A stretch of DNA of 34,977 nt from Burkholderiaceae bacterium (GCA_029866055.1 JARXAG010000020.1:1-34977), one strand, 5' to 3'; positions 1 to 9,546 are shown, counted from the first letter of the stretch. Notes: a model not told the origin generated them from the sequence alone. Made by a program: numbers and translations.

Positions 1-758
1 TCTGACAGCTGATGCGCCAGCGCTAAAATATTTGAATCAACAAAACACCGCTGCCACAGATAATCACTCTGCACCCTATAGCGTGCGATGAGCGCTTTGT
101 GCCCCCCAAAGGTGGTTAAAGGTGCCTGAGCTGGGTAAACATTCATTGCCGCCTCGTAGCTAGCCCATGCTTGTGCAAGCTGTACTTGTTTTTGAATGTC
201 CTTCTCAAGGCAAAATACGCGATAGCCAAACTCTAGAATCGTCTGCTCAAAGTTTGTAGGCATTTGGGTTTGCAAAGCTTCCCACCGTTCTCGGCACCCC
301 TCAGGAGGATGTTCCGTAAAGTTTTCGATTTCAGCTTGGGTACATAAAAATGGGCTACGGCACAGCATTCTGTTGACGCGGTCAGGATGGGCCTGCGCAT
401 AGAGTAAGGCTAAGGCACCACCCCAAGAGCCACCCACCACACTCCATTTTGTGATGGAGAGGTGCTCGCGCAAACGCTCGATATCTGCGATTAAATATGA
501 GGTCTCATTGTGGTCAATCGCCCCAAGCGGCAGGCTTCTTCCACAACCCCGCTGATCATATTGAACGATCCAAAACAGAGCGGGATCAAAGAATCGGCGA
601 TGTAAAGGGCTTGCCGAACTTCCCGGGCCGCCGTGCAACCACACCACTGGCATGCCTTCGGGATTACCACTAGCTTGCCAATGCAACTGGTGCCCATTCC
701 CGACTGCGAGCCATCCGTGCGCCACAGGTTGGATATCGTCAAATAGCTTAGTTTTCAT
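1..758 (-). CDS. Proline iminopeptidase-like alpha/beta hydrolase (S33), C-terminus truncated by window edge
   Basis: Minus-strand reading frame open from ATG at 758 to the window edge (MKTKLFDDIQPVAHGWLAVGNGHQLHWQASGNPEGMPVVWLHGGPGSSASP...), with HGGPG oxyanion motif and GGSWGG nucleophile elbow. Not in the ORF track because no stop lies inside the window. Confidence 0.85.
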   Translation of the reverse strand, partial: MKTKLFDDIQPVAHGWLAVGNGHQLHWQASGNPEGMPVVWLHGGPGSSASPLHRRFFDPALFWIVQYDQRGCGRSLPLGAIDHNETSYLIADIERLREHLSITKWSVVGGSWGGALALLYAQAHPDRVNRMLCRSPFLCTQAEIENFTEHPPEGCRERWEALQTQMPTNFEQTILEFGYRVFCLEKDIQKQVQLAQAWASYEAAMNVYPAQAPLTTFGGHKALIARYRVQSDYLWQRCFVDSNILALAHQLS

Positions 759-873
759 GCGGTCGACAAATCAAAAAGTTGCTAGACGGATGTGGTATGT
801 TCTATATAATTGTATTCAATGCCAACAAACGGCGTTGAGATACTTGACATCCACTGCTCTCTAGGAGACCACT

Positions 874-948
874 ATGAAATGGGAAACACCATCAGCAATT
901 GATTTGCGTTTTGGTTTTGAAATCACTATGTACATCGCCAATCGCTAA
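874..948 (+). CDS. pqqA: PQQ precursor peptide PqqA (24 aa)
   Basis: Small ORF MKWETPSAIDLRFGFEITMYIANR* with the conserved Glu-x-x-x-Tyr pair (E16, Y20) used for PQQ formation; upstream AGGAG-like RBS (ctaggagacc); directly upstream of pqqB. Confidence 0.95.
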   Translation: MKWETPSAIDLRFGFEITMYIANR

Positions 949-960
949 TTGTTTTTTAAA

Positions 961-996
961 AAAGGCCGAGACTGATATCTCGGCCTTTATTTTTTT
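961..996 (+). terminator. Intrinsic-terminator-like hairpin between pqqA and pqqB (attenuator)
   Basis: Perfect 10 bp stem AAAGGCCGAG (961-970) / CTCGGCCTTT (979-988), 8 nt loop, followed by a T-rich tract (atttttttt). Confidence 0.85.
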
Positions 997-1001
997 GAGT
1001 T

Positions 1002-1919
1002 GTGATGCAAATACGCGTATTGGGCTCTGCGGCTGGCGGAGGATTTCCTCAGTGGAACTGCAATTGCCTGAATTGCTCAGGTGTACGCCAAGGTAGTATC
1101 AACGCGCGGATGCGCACCCAGTCTTCTATCATCGTTGGCAACGGATCGCCCGACTGGGCCTTGATCAATGCTTCGCCTGATGTGCTGACTCAAATTAAAC
1201 AAACACCTGTTTTGCAACCAGCCAGGCAGAAACGCGATAGCGGTATCGCTGCAGTTGTGTTGATGGATGCACAAGTGGATCATGTAACGGGTCTCATGAT
1301 GCTGCGCGAAAGAAATTCGCCACTACCCATTTATGCCACTCAGCAAGTCTTCGACGATCTCACGACCGGTCTGCCACTCATCAACACACTGTCTCATTAC
1401 TGCACGGTCGAACAGAGATTGATTCGTCCCGAACAAGAATATTTCAGCATTTCTGAATTAACAGGTATTACTTTCAAGCCGATCATCCTTTCCAGCAAAG
1501 CGCCGCCGTATTCCCCTCATCGTCATGACCCTCATCCGGGTGACAACATCGGACTACTCATGACTGACACGACGACCGGAAAGACAGCATTCTATGCTCC
1601 TGGTCTTGGCGTGATTGAGCCGCAAGTCGAGCAAGCGATGCGAGAAGCCGATGTGCTTTTGGTCGATGGTACGTTTTGGACGGACGATGAAATGATCGGT
1701 ATGGGGCTGTCCTCCAAGCGCGCGATCGACATGGGGCATTTGGCTCAATCCGGGCCTGGCGGAATGATTGAAGTGTTAGCGTCTTATTCGACTAAGCGAC
1801 GTATTCTGATTCACATTAACAATACCAATCCCATCCTTCGCGAAGACTCACCGCAAGCGCTGCAACTGCAAGCGCTTGGGATTGAGGTCGCCTTTGATGG
1901 CATGCACCTAGAGATCTGA
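1002..1919 (+). CDS. pqqB: Pyrroloquinoline quinone biosynthesis protein PqqB
   Basis: 305 aa [32 protein letters not shown]..., typical PqqB N-terminus and metallo-beta-lactamase-like fold; GTG at 1002 or ATG at 1005 are both possible starts. Confidence 0.96.
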   Translation: MMQIRVLGSAAGGGFPQWNCNCLNCSGVRQGSINARMRTQSSIIVGNGSPDWALINASPDVLTQIKQTPVLQPARQKRDSGIAAVVLMDAQVDHVTGLMMLRERNSPLPIYATQQVFDDLTTGLPLINTLSHYCTVEQRLIRPEQEYFSISELTGITFKPIILSSKAPPYSPHRHDPHPGDNIGLLMTDTTTGKTAFYAPGLGVIEPQVEQAMREADVLLVDGTFWTDDEMIGMGLSSKRAIDMGHLAQSGPGGMIEVLASYSTKRRILIHINNTNPILREDSPQALQLQALGIEVAFDGMHLEI

Positions 1920-1921
1920 TC

Positions 1922-2635
1922 ATGACCGCACTCAAACCAGTCTGGACGCGTGAAGAGTTCGAAGCCCAACTCCGCGCAAAAGGTCAGAGCTATCATATTC
2001 ATCACCCTTTTAATATCAAAATGAATGCTGGCGAATGTTCTAAAGAACAAATTCGCGGTTGGGTCCTGAATCGTTTTTATTATCAGTGGATCATCCCCAT
2101 CAAAGACGCAGCCGTCCTATCCAACTGTCAAGATCGTGAGACACGCCGCAGATGGATTTCTAGAATTTTGGATCACGACGGCTTTGGTGAATACCAGACC
2201 GACACAGAGTGCGGAGGCCTTGAAGCTTGGACTCGGCTGGGACTCGCGGTTGGTTTAGATCGAGAGAGGCTGTGGTCTTTGAAAGAGGTCGAGCCCTCGG
2301 TTAAATTTGCCTGTGATGCCTATGTTAACTTTGCACGCCAGCAGCCTTGGCAAGAGGCAATCTGTTCGTCTTTGACAGAAATGTTCGCGCCTCAAATTCA
2401 TAAAGATCGTCTGGCGATGTGGCCTACACACTACCCATGGATCGAGCCGGCAGGTTTGCATTATTTCCGTTCGCGCATTCCTTTAGCCCAGCGTGATGTC
2501 GATCATGGTCTTGAGGTCACACTCAACCACTTTACGACACGCGCTCAACAAGAGCGGGCACTCGACATCCTACAATTCAAGCTTGATATCTTATGGTCAA
2601 TGCTTGATGGAATTGAAAAAGCTTACCCTGTATGA
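1922..2635 (+). CDS. pqqC: Pyrroloquinoline-quinone synthase PqqC
   Basis: 237 aa ORF with PqqC hallmarks ([32 protein letters not shown]). Confidence 0.97.
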   Translation: MTALKPVWTREEFEAQLRAKGQSYHIHHPFNIKMNAGECSKEQIRGWVLNRFYYQWIIPIKDAAVLSNCQDRETRRRWISRILDHDGFGEYQTDTECGGLEAWTRLGLAVGLDRERLWSLKEVEPSVKFACDAYVNFARQQPWQEAICSSLTEMFAPQIHKDRLAMWPTHYPWIEPAGLHYFRSRIPLAQRDVDHGLEVTLNHFTTRAQQERALDILQFKLDILWSMLDGIEKAYPV

Positions 2636-2910
2636 GCGACTCCATTCCCGCTCAACTTCCTGAGCGCCCCCAGCTCAACAGACGTTTCCGTCTTCAGTGG
2701 GAAGAGGCGCAACAAGCATATGTATTGCTTTATCCTGAAGGCATGGTCAAACTCAATCTCAGCGCAGCCGAGATTCTGAAACGCTGCGACGGCGAGCACA
2801 CAATTACCCAACTTATCACCGAGCTCGAACAGGCCTTTGGTGAGTCTAATTTGCGCGACCCCATCGAAGGGATGTTACGCGCGGCCTTTGAAAAAGACTG
2901 GATCCAATAG
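2632..2910 (+). CDS. pqqD: PQQ biosynthesis peptide chaperone PqqD
   Basis: 92 aa ORF, PqqD-like ([41 protein letters not shown]), ATGA overlap with pqqC. Confidence 0.95.
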   Translation: MSDSIPAQLPERPQLNRRFRLQWEEAQQAYVLLYPEGMVKLNLSAAEILKRCDGEHTITQLITELEQAFGESNLRDPIEGMLRAAFEKDWIQ

Positions 2911-2925
2911 GATCACCTCCAGCCA

Positions 2926-4053
2926 ATGACCCAGCCACTTATCAACCCGCCCTTTTGGTTGCTCGCCGAGCTGACCTATCGCTGCCCTTTGCATTGCGTG
3001 TTTTGCTATAACCCGGTCAACTACGACAGCATTAAAAATGAGCTTGATACAGACACATGGATTCGCGTCATGCGAGAAGCGCGTGCGCTCGGCGCCGCAC
3101 AAATAGGATTTTCGGGTGGTGAACCATTACTGCGCGATGATCTTGACATCTTAGTCGCAGAAGCGCGACGGCTTGGGTTTTATACCAACTTAATCACCTC
3201 TGGCGTTGGACTAAATGAAAGCAGAATCGCCTCACTGAAGCAAGCCGGGCTCGATCACATTCAGCTTTCATTTCAAGACTCGACACAGGAGATGAACGAC
3301 TTTCTAAGCAGCACGAAAACATTTGAGCTCAAGAAAAAAGTCGCGAACTTAATTAAAAAATATGATTATCCAATGGTGATGAATGTCGTGCTGCATCGAC
3401 ACAATATTCTGCACATCGATAAGATTATCGATATGGCGCTTGACTTATCCGCAGAGTATCTCGAATTAGCAAATACTCAATATTACGGCTGGGCGATGAA
3501 GAATCGTCAGCAGCTTTTACCCACTCGCGAACAACTTGTTGCGGCCGAAGCAACCGTGAATGCTTATCGTGAAAAAATCGGTAAACAATGCAAGCTGCTT
3601 TTTGTCGTCCCCGATTACTTTGAAGAACGTCCGAAAGCTTGCATGAACGGCTGGGGCTCTATCTTTTTAGATATTGCGCCAGATGGGGCAGCTTTGCCTT
3701 GTCATAACGCTCGAGAGCTACCCGGTCTTAAAATCCCAAATGTGAAAGAGCATTCCATCCAAGACATCTGGTTTGAAAGCCAAGCTTTTAATTTCTTTAG
3801 GGGTGACAGCTGGATGCAAGAACCTTGTCGTTCATGCTCAGAGAAAGAAAAAGACTTCGGCGGCTGTCGTTGCCAAGCATTCCTATTGACAGGGGATCCT
3901 GCCGCAACAGATCCAGTTTGCGCCAAGTCGCCCAAGCACCATGTTGTACAGTTTGCGATCAGTGAAGCAGCAGCGGTATCGACAGCTGACACATCAAAAG
4001 AATTTCCCTTGATTTTTAGAACCGACAGCAACTCAAAACGCTACGCAGGTTGA
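2926..4053 (+). CDS. pqqE: Radical SAM PqqA peptide cyclase PqqE
   Basis: 375 aa ORF with radical-SAM CxxxCxxC (CPLHCVFC) and C-terminal SPASM cysteines ([27 protein letters not shown]). Confidence 0.97.
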   Translation: MTQPLINPPFWLLAELTYRCPLHCVFCYNPVNYDSIKNELDTDTWIRVMREARALGAAQIGFSGGEPLLRDDLDILVAEARRLGFYTNLITSGVGLNESRIASLKQAGLDHIQLSFQDSTQEMNDFLSSTKTFELKKKVANLIKKYDYPMVMNVVLHRHNILHIDKIIDMALDLSAEYLELANTQYYGWAMKNRQQLLPTREQLVAAEATVNAYREKIGKQCKLLFVVPDYFEERPKACMNGWGSIFLDIAPDGAALPCHNARELPGLKIPNVKEHSIQDIWFESQAFNFFRGDSWMQEPCRSCSEKEKDFGGCRCQAFLLTGDPAATDPVCAKSPKHHVVQFAISEAAAVSTADTSKEFPLIFRTDSNSKRYAG

Positions 4054-4080
4054 ATGCTGTTCTCTCCTTGTTACGAATTG

Positions 4081-4117
4081 CCCCGCCAAAACTCTTTCAA
4101 ACAAGGTTTTGGCGGGG
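4081..4117. terminator. Strong inverted repeat downstream of pqqE
   Basis: 12 bp perfect stem CCCCGCCAAAAC (4081-4092) / GTTTTGGCGGGG (4106-4117); no clear U-tract on either side, so terminator function is uncertain. Confidence 0.5.
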
Positions 4118-4180
4118 CAGCACAGATAACATCACAAACCGCCTGAGGTGCTGAGGTCTCAGGTGTTTTGTTTTTGGTCT
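4111..4180 (+). repeat. Direct repeat copy A (~70 bp, imperfect)
   Basis: Matches 7536-7605 at about 80% by eye, with shared blocks AACATCACAAACCGCC, TCTCAGGT and TTTTGGTCT. Confidence 0.75.
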
Positions 4181-6102
4181 CAGCTAACTGAGTTTTCGGC
4201 TTCGGTGCGGGTTTCGTAGATGTGAGATGCCAATCCGCGGCTGCGGATTGCCTGACCCAGTTTGTCGCGCAAGAAGGAACTTGTGCTGTATCGTGTGACG
4301 TTGGCGTAATAGTTCTTCACCATGTACTCGACCACCTGGGCATAGGCATCAATCGCCGGTTCCTCGATCTCGAAGGCATCGTAGTTGACGACCACGTCCA
4401 CCTTGCGCCTGATGTCCTTGCATGTGGCTTCCACGGCTTCCTGCACATCTTTGGCGTCCTTGGGCGTGCGCAGCTTGAGACCTTGGAAGTTAAGGAACAT
4501 CACGTTGCGCTCGGCCTGGTAGGAAATTCGGTCGAGAAGGGAAATCGACAGCAGCGTATCCTTCAGCCCCATTGGCTTGTCGCGGAAGATACGCTCGTCC
4601 ATCAGCACAGGTTCGTTAATGATCGGCCGGAATGCCATATGAGCCAGGATATCGCGCTCGATATCGATGCCCGGCGCCACCTCAATGAGCTCCAGCCCAT
4701 CAGGGGCCAGAGCCAGCACGCAGCGTTCGGTGACGAACAGCACCTTCTTGCCGTTCTTCACTGCGTACTCGCCGCTGAAGGTGACCTGTTCGATCTTTTC
4801 AACGAATTTGCGGTGCTTGCCTTCGTTGAGAATCTTCAGCGTGCCATCACCTGTCGCGACTTTCAGGCCACCTGCGAGGAAGGTGCCGACGAAAATCACG
4901 ATGCGGCTGTTCTGGGTGATATTTATGAAGCCTCCGGCACCGGCCAGTTTGGGGCCAAAGCGGCTGACATTAATATTGCCGCGCGCGTCGCACTCGGCCA
5001 GCCCCAGCACCGCGAGATCGAGACCTCCGCCGTCGTAGAAGTCGAACTGCTGATTCATGTCGAGTTGCGCCGAGGCGTTGGTCGAAGTACCGAAATTGAG
5101 CCCGCTGCCCGGAACGCCACCGATCAGACCGGGCTCGGCGGTGAGCGTCATGTAAGGCAGAAGACGCTCCTCGGCGGCAATGTTGGCGACGCCTTCCGGC
5201 ATACCGATGCCGAGATTCACCACGGCGTTGGGCATCAGCTCGAAGGCGGCGCGGCGGGCAATCACCTTGCGCTCATCAAGCGGCATCGGCGCCAGCGCGT
5301 CGAGCGGAATGCGCATCTCGCCTGACAGAGCCGGACTGTAGGGTGTGCCATAGGTCTGCCAGTGATGCTCGGACTTGGCCAACACCACGCAATCAACCAA
5401 AATCCCCGGAACCTTGACGCGCCGCGGCAGCATAGCGCCGACCTCGGTGATGTACTCGACCTGGGCGATGACGATGCCGCCGGAGTTCTTGGTGGCCATC
5501 GCGATGGCTAGTGTGTCCTGCGTCAACGCCTCGCGGTCAAGGGCGATATTGCCGTCCGGATCGGCCGTGGTGCCGCGGATAAAGGCAACGTTTGGTTTAG
5601 GGGCGTGGTAGAAGAGCATTTCACGTCCGCCCAGAGTCATCACCTCGACGATGTCCTGCGTGGTGCAGGCATTTATCTTTCCGCCCTCTAGGCGTGGATC
5701 GACAAAGGTTCCCAGACCGACCGGCGACACATTGCCCGGCTTGCCCGCGGCAACTTCGCGGTACATGTGCGAGATTACGCCTAGCGGCAGGTTGTAGGCC
5801 TCGATCTTGTTTGCCAGCGCCAGTTCGCCGAGTTTCGGTACCAGGCCCCAGTGACCGCCAATGGCGCGCTTAACGAGGCCCTCGTGGGCGATGCGGTTCA
5901 TGCCCTGATCCTTGCCGTCTCCGGGGCCGCCGCCAAAAAATAGAGTCAGGTCGCGCGGCGCCTTGGTTTCGAGAAAGCGTTTTTCGAGCGCAGCCGTCAG
6001 TTCGTCGGGTACGCCGACGACGCCGAAGCCGGAGCAGATCAGTGTGTCGCCGTCATGAACCAAGCGGACTGCTTCTTCTGCAGAAACTATCTTGTTCTTC
6101 AT
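4180..6102 (-). CDS. Fused-subunit acyl-CoA:acetate/3-ketoacid CoA-transferase with C-terminal extension
   Basis: ORF track 4180..6132; start placed at ATG 6102 (MKNKIVSAEEAVRLVHDGDTLICSGFGVVGVPDEL) because 6132 would overlap the upstream SDR. Alpha and beta type domains are both present, with the EPGLIGGVPGSGLNFG active-site region. Confidence 0.9.
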   Translation of the reverse strand: MKNKIVSAEEAVRLVHDGDTLICSGFGVVGVPDELTAALEKRFLETKAPRDLTLFFGGGPGDGKDQGMNRIAHEGLVKRAIGGHWGLVPKLGELALANKIEAYNLPLGVISHMYREVAAGKPGNVSPVGLGTFVDPRLEGGKINACTTQDIVEVMTLGGREMLFYHAPKPNVAFIRGTTADPDGNIALDREALTQDTLAIAMATKNSGGIVIAQVEYITEVGAMLPRRVKVPGILVDCVVLAKSEHHWQTYGTPYSPALSGEMRIPLDALAPMPLDERKVIARRAAFELMPNAVVNLGIGMPEGVANIAAEERLLPYMTLTAEPGLIGGVPGSGLNFGTSTNASAQLDMNQQFDFYDGGGLDLAVLGLAECDARGNINVSRFGPKLAGAGGFINITQNSRIVIFVGTFLAGGLKVATGDGTLKILNEGKHRKFVEKIEQVTFSGEYAVKNGKKVLFVTERCVLALAPDGLELIEVAPGIDIERDILAHMAFRPIINEPVLMDERIFRDKPMGLKDTLLSISLLDRISYQAERNVMFLNFQGLKLRTPKDAKDVQEAVEATCKDIRRKVDVVVNYDAFEIEEPAIDAYAQVVEYMVKNYYANVTRYSTSSFLRDKLGQAIRSRGLASHIYETRTEAENSVS

Positions 6103-6112
6103 CAGGGGCCCC

Positions 6113-6895
6113 TTATTCCATGCACCAGCCATGGCTGACGATCAGCGACTGGCCGGTGAACGCATTGGTAGCGTGGCCGCCAAGGAATACGCAGGCAGCG
6201 GCAACATCCTCAACAGTGGTGAATTCGCCATCGACTGTCTCATTGAGCATGATTTTCTTGATGACGTCTTCTTCGGTAATGCCGAGTTCCCTAGCCTGCT
6301 CGGGAATCTGCTTGTCGACCAACGGCGTGCGCACGAAGCCAGGACAGACCACATTGGCCCGCACGCCGTGGGCAGCACCCTCTTTCGCCACGACGCGGCA
6401 AAGGCCGATCAGGCCATGCTTGGCGGTCACATAGGGTGCCTTGAGCAGGCTGGCCATTTTAGAGTGCACAGAGCCAATATAGATGATCGATCCACCTTGG
6501 CCTTGCCCATACATGTGCTTGAGACAGGCCTTGGTAGTCAGGAAAGCACCATCGAGGTGGATTGCGAGCATGGTCTTCCACTGGTCGAACGGAAATTCAT
6601 GCACCGGATGCACGATCTGAACACCGGCATTACTAACCAAGACATCGACCCGACCAAATTCATTGACTGTTTTCTCGACCCCGGAATTGACTTCTTCTTC
6701 GCTTGTGACGTTCATCGCCACGCCAATAGCTTGGCCGCCGTCATCACGGATGCTCTTGGCGACAGCTTCCGCGCCTTCCAGATTCATGTCAGCAATGGCG
6801 ACCTTGGCACCTTCGCGGGCAAATGCGAGCGCGATGCCGCGGCCGATGCCGCTAGCAGCACCGGTCACGATGGCGACTTTGTCTTGCATGAGCAT
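6113..6895 (-). CDS. bdhA: 3-hydroxybutyrate dehydrogenase-type SDR (copy 1)
   Basis: [29 protein letters not shown]..., TGxxxGIG, SNAG, YxxxK; start at 6895 preceded by GGGAG. Closely similar to 12185-12967. Confidence 0.85.
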   Translation of the reverse strand: MLMQDKVAIVTGAASGIGRGIALAFAREGAKVAIADMNLEGAEAVAKSIRDDGGQAIGVAMNVTSEEEVNSGVEKTVNEFGRVDVLVSNAGVQIVHPVHEFPFDQWKTMLAIHLDGAFLTTKACLKHMYGQGQGGSIIYIGSVHSKMASLLKAPYVTAKHGLIGLCRVVAKEGAAHGVRANVVCPGFVRTPLVDKQIPEQARELGITEEDVIKKIMLNETVDGEFTTVEDVAAACVFLGGHATNAFTGQSLIVSHGWCME

Positions 6896-7126
6896 TTTGC
6901 ATACTCCCTTGGTAGAACGGTTGGCGAGAAGTCGTCCTGCGCTTTCCACCTTTTTTGGCAGATCAGAATATGGTGGAGGAATTCAGATCGTCGATGCCAG
7001 CGAAGTCAAGGTAAAGTTTATGGTTGAATTGTTGCAGCGCAATGTCAGCTCTGGTGCTTCTCGGATTAGCCGATGAATCTCCCGACCCGCGAGTAAACTC
7101 CGGGAAATTAATCACCTGGAGCCGTT

Positions 7127-7525
7127 ATGCACCGCTTTGTTTTTGCAGCCCTCATCACGCTTGTTTTCTCACCCCTAGCCTTCGCTCAAGGCAGAGCGAC
7201 GCTGAACGCTTTTTCGAATAAAGAACTCCTGGTCAAGCGCATCAGCTGCCCCGCCGGGAACGTTCAATTTGCAAGGGGCGTGCGTTGGGCACCAGCCAAC
7301 AACGGCGTCAGTGTCCTGATCAACGACTCTGATGAAGTTAAACTGCCTGCGTCTTGCTATGGCGAAATGTATTGCGCCCACTACAAGGGCGCTTCTTCCG
7401 TCGTCATCGTGGACGCACCTGCCTGCGGAGGCAACGCGGTGGCCGAAGAATACATCGTTATTGACCTGATCTCCAAGCACAAGGTCACGCTTAACTATGG
7501 GCAATTGAAGGCGAATGTGCGTTAG
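7127..7525 (+). CDS. Small exported protein of unknown function
   Basis: 132 aa ORF with signal-peptide-like N-terminus (MHRFVFAALITLVFSPLAFAQG) and four cysteines in the mature part (SCPAG, ASCYGEMYC, PACGG). Confidence 0.7.
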   Translation: MHRFVFAALITLVFSPLAFAQGRATLNAFSNKELLVKRISCPAGNVQFARGVRWAPANNGVSVLINDSDEVKLPASCYGEMYCAHYKGASSVVIVDAPACGGNAVAEEYIVIDLISKHKVTLNYGQLKANVR

Positions 7526-7535
7526 CCGAATCAGC

Positions 7536-7605
7536 TGGCGGGCAGCCCTGACAACATCACAAACCGCCCGATGTGCTGCGATCTCAGGTTTTTTGCTTTT
7601 GGTCT
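7536..7605 (+). repeat. Direct repeat copy B (~70 bp, imperfect)
   Basis: See copy A at 4111-4180. Confidence 0.75.
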
Positions 7606-7711
7606 GAGGGTGGGATACTAACTACCCCTACCGCGCCGTTTTCCCAATCTTACGCATAAGATCAAGGCATCTCTGTAGATTGTCGAGTCATTTGTATTTG
7701 ATATTTGATGA

Positions 7712-7822
7712 TATTTGATATCACTATTGGTACCATTTATTCAGAACAACAAAGGAAAGGCAAAGGCTTATCAAGTTCGACAAGTCTTTCTTGCCATTGA
7801 GCGTTTAGGAGCTAAGCCATGA
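7712..7822 (+). pseudogene. Possible truncated hicA-like toxin remnant upstream of hicB
   Basis: Open frame YLISLLVPFIQNNKGKAKAYQVRQVFLAIERLGAKP* with an in-frame stop just upstream and no start codon in a plausible context. The C-terminal part resembles HicA C-termini and its TGA overlaps the hicB ATG (ATGA). Confidence 0.4.
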
Positions 7823-8145
7823 ACATCAATCACTACACCTATCGTGTCACTTGGTCTGCCGAAGACAACGAGCACGTGGGTTTATGCACAGAGTTTCCCT
7901 CGCTCTCTTGGCTTGCAGCCAGCCCTGAAAAAGCACTTTCCGGTATCCGCCGAGTCGTGGGTGAAGTGGTTGCCGAAATGACTGCCTGTGGTGAACCCAT
8001 CCCAGAAGCGCTTGCTGAAAAGAACTACAGCGGCCGCTTCATGGTTCGAGTGCCATCGCTCGTGCATCGTCGCCTCGCTACCGAGGCTGCTGATCTGGGT
8101 GTAAGCATCAACCGTTTAGTATCAGCTAAATTGGCTCTGTCTTAA
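7819..8145 (+). CDS. HicB-family antitoxin-like protein
   Basis: 108 aa: partial RNase-H-like HicB fold (YTYRVTWSAEDNEHVGLCTEFPSLSWLAASPEKALSGIRRVV) plus C-terminal HicB/Arc-like segment (GRFMVRVPSLVHRRLATEAADLGVSINRLVSAKLA). Confidence 0.85.
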   Translation: MNINHYTYRVTWSAEDNEHVGLCTEFPSLSWLAASPEKALSGIRRVVGEVVAEMTACGEPIPEALAEKNYSGRFMVRVPSLVHRRLATEAADLGVSINRLVSAKLALS

Positions 8146-8167
8146 CAGCCAAAGCTCAAAGAAACCC

Positions 8168-8308
<141 letters not shown>

Positions 8309-8597
8309 GGCGGGTGCAATTGGGGAATCAATCGCTGGTAAGACGGCGTTGCGCCATACCTTGGTCAAGCCAAGTATTCTAGCAGAAACCGCGTTTTATT
8401 AGCTTCACGCTCAAAATCTCGCTTCATCGAAGGCAGAGGCGTTCAATATAGCCTTGAAGCAAAGTTTAGGTGGCCCGTCTCCGACTGTTTAGCCGTATTG
8501 TTGGGTCAGTATCATCGTTCAAGTTGGTGAAAAGGCGCATAAGCGCAGACAAGCCGCTAAACTCGACTTTAGTCACCCATTTCATGAGACCCTCGCG

Positions 8598-9368
8598 ATG
8601 CTTTTTGTACTTTCTCCAGCAAAAAAACTGGATTACGACTCGGCCCTGCCAACTGACCTGCACACTCAACCATTGTTTGTAGAAGAGGCCGCTCAGCTCA
8701 TTAAGGTGCTGAAAACGCAATCGGCCGATGACGTCGCGTCTTTGATGGATTTGAGTGAAGCCTTGGCGCAGCTCAACGTTGAGCGCTACGCCACCTGGAA
8801 AAAAACCTTTACGCAAAAAAATTCACGCCAGGCTGTTTTGGCGTTTAACGGTGATGTGTACGAGGGCTTGAACGCGGCCACGCTCAAAGAAAAAGATTTG
8901 CAATGGGCGCAAGAGCATGTGGCAATCTTGAGTGGCCTGTATGGTGTGCTGAGGCCGCTCGATCTGATGCAAGCCTATCGACTTGAAATGGGCACCAAGC
9001 TTGAGAACCCGGGCGGGCCTAATCTGTATGCCTTTTGGAAAACCACCATCGCCCCTTATCTGAACGAGCGCTTAGCAAAAGAGAAGGCCCCCGTTCTGGT
9101 GAACCTAGCCTCTGAAGAATATTTCAAAGCCGTCGACCTCAAAACTCTGAACGCACGCATCGTTCAATGCGTGTTTCAGGATGGCAAAAACGATGTGTAC
9201 AAAGTCGTGAGTTTTCATGCGAAGCGTGCGCGTGGCCTGATGGCGCGCTTTGCGATTGAGCAGCGTGTCACCAAACCAGAAGAGTTGAAAAAATTTAATA
9301 GTGAGGGCTATGCCTTTACGGCGAGCTTGTCGACTGAGGACAAGCTCGTGTTTCGGCGCGTAGGTTGA
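8598..9368 (+). CDS. yaaA: Peroxide stress protein YaaA (DUF328/UPF0246)
   Basis: 256 aa ORF MLFVLSPAKKLDYDS... with AFNGDVYEGL, LSGLYGVLRPLD and NLASEEYFKAV, typical of YaaA. Confidence 0.95.
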   Translation: MLFVLSPAKKLDYDSALPTDLHTQPLFVEEAAQLIKVLKTQSADDVASLMDLSEALAQLNVERYATWKKTFTQKNSRQAVLAFNGDVYEGLNAATLKEKDLQWAQEHVAILSGLYGVLRPLDLMQAYRLEMGTKLENPGGPNLYAFWKTTIAPYLNERLAKEKAPVLVNLASEEYFKAVDLKTLNARIVQCVFQDGKNDVYKVVSFHAKRARGLMARFAIEQRVTKPEELKKFNSEGYAFTASLSTEDKLVFRRVG

Positions 9369-9492
9369 ACGCTGCACCTTGACATTCTTATTGCACTGAA
9401 CGGCCAGGTTTTACGCGCAAATTAGATAAAGAGGTGAAGCCTTACCCGCGAGTCGCGCTTGTGTCGTAAGCGCGCATTGCAAGCACGTAGAT

Positions 9493-9546
9493 GACTGGTG
9501 GGTGCCTGCTATACGAACTGACTGGTTAGTGCCTGCTAAACGAACA
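9493..9546. repeat. 27 bp tandem duplication at the 3' end of the DUF1501 gene
   Basis: GACTGGTGGGTGCCTGCTATACGAACT (9493-9519) / GACTGGTTAGTGCCTGCTAAACGAACA (9520-9546); second unit includes the DUF1501 stop codon. Confidence 0.8.

Noticed and set aside
899-1096. 65 aa ORF overlapping the pqqA end, terminator and pqqB start
   Set aside because: Runs through the terminator hairpin and out of frame into pqqB; pqqA and pqqB explain the region.
4222-5325. 367 aa plus-strand ORF antisense to the CoA-transferase
   Set aside because: Shadow ORF in GC-rich DNA; low-complexity His/Arg-rich translation with no recognisable domain, while the opposite strand encodes a clear enzyme.
6092-7027. 311 aa plus-strand ORF antisense to the SDR
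   Set aside because: Shadow ORF over a confidently assigned SDR; no domain signature.
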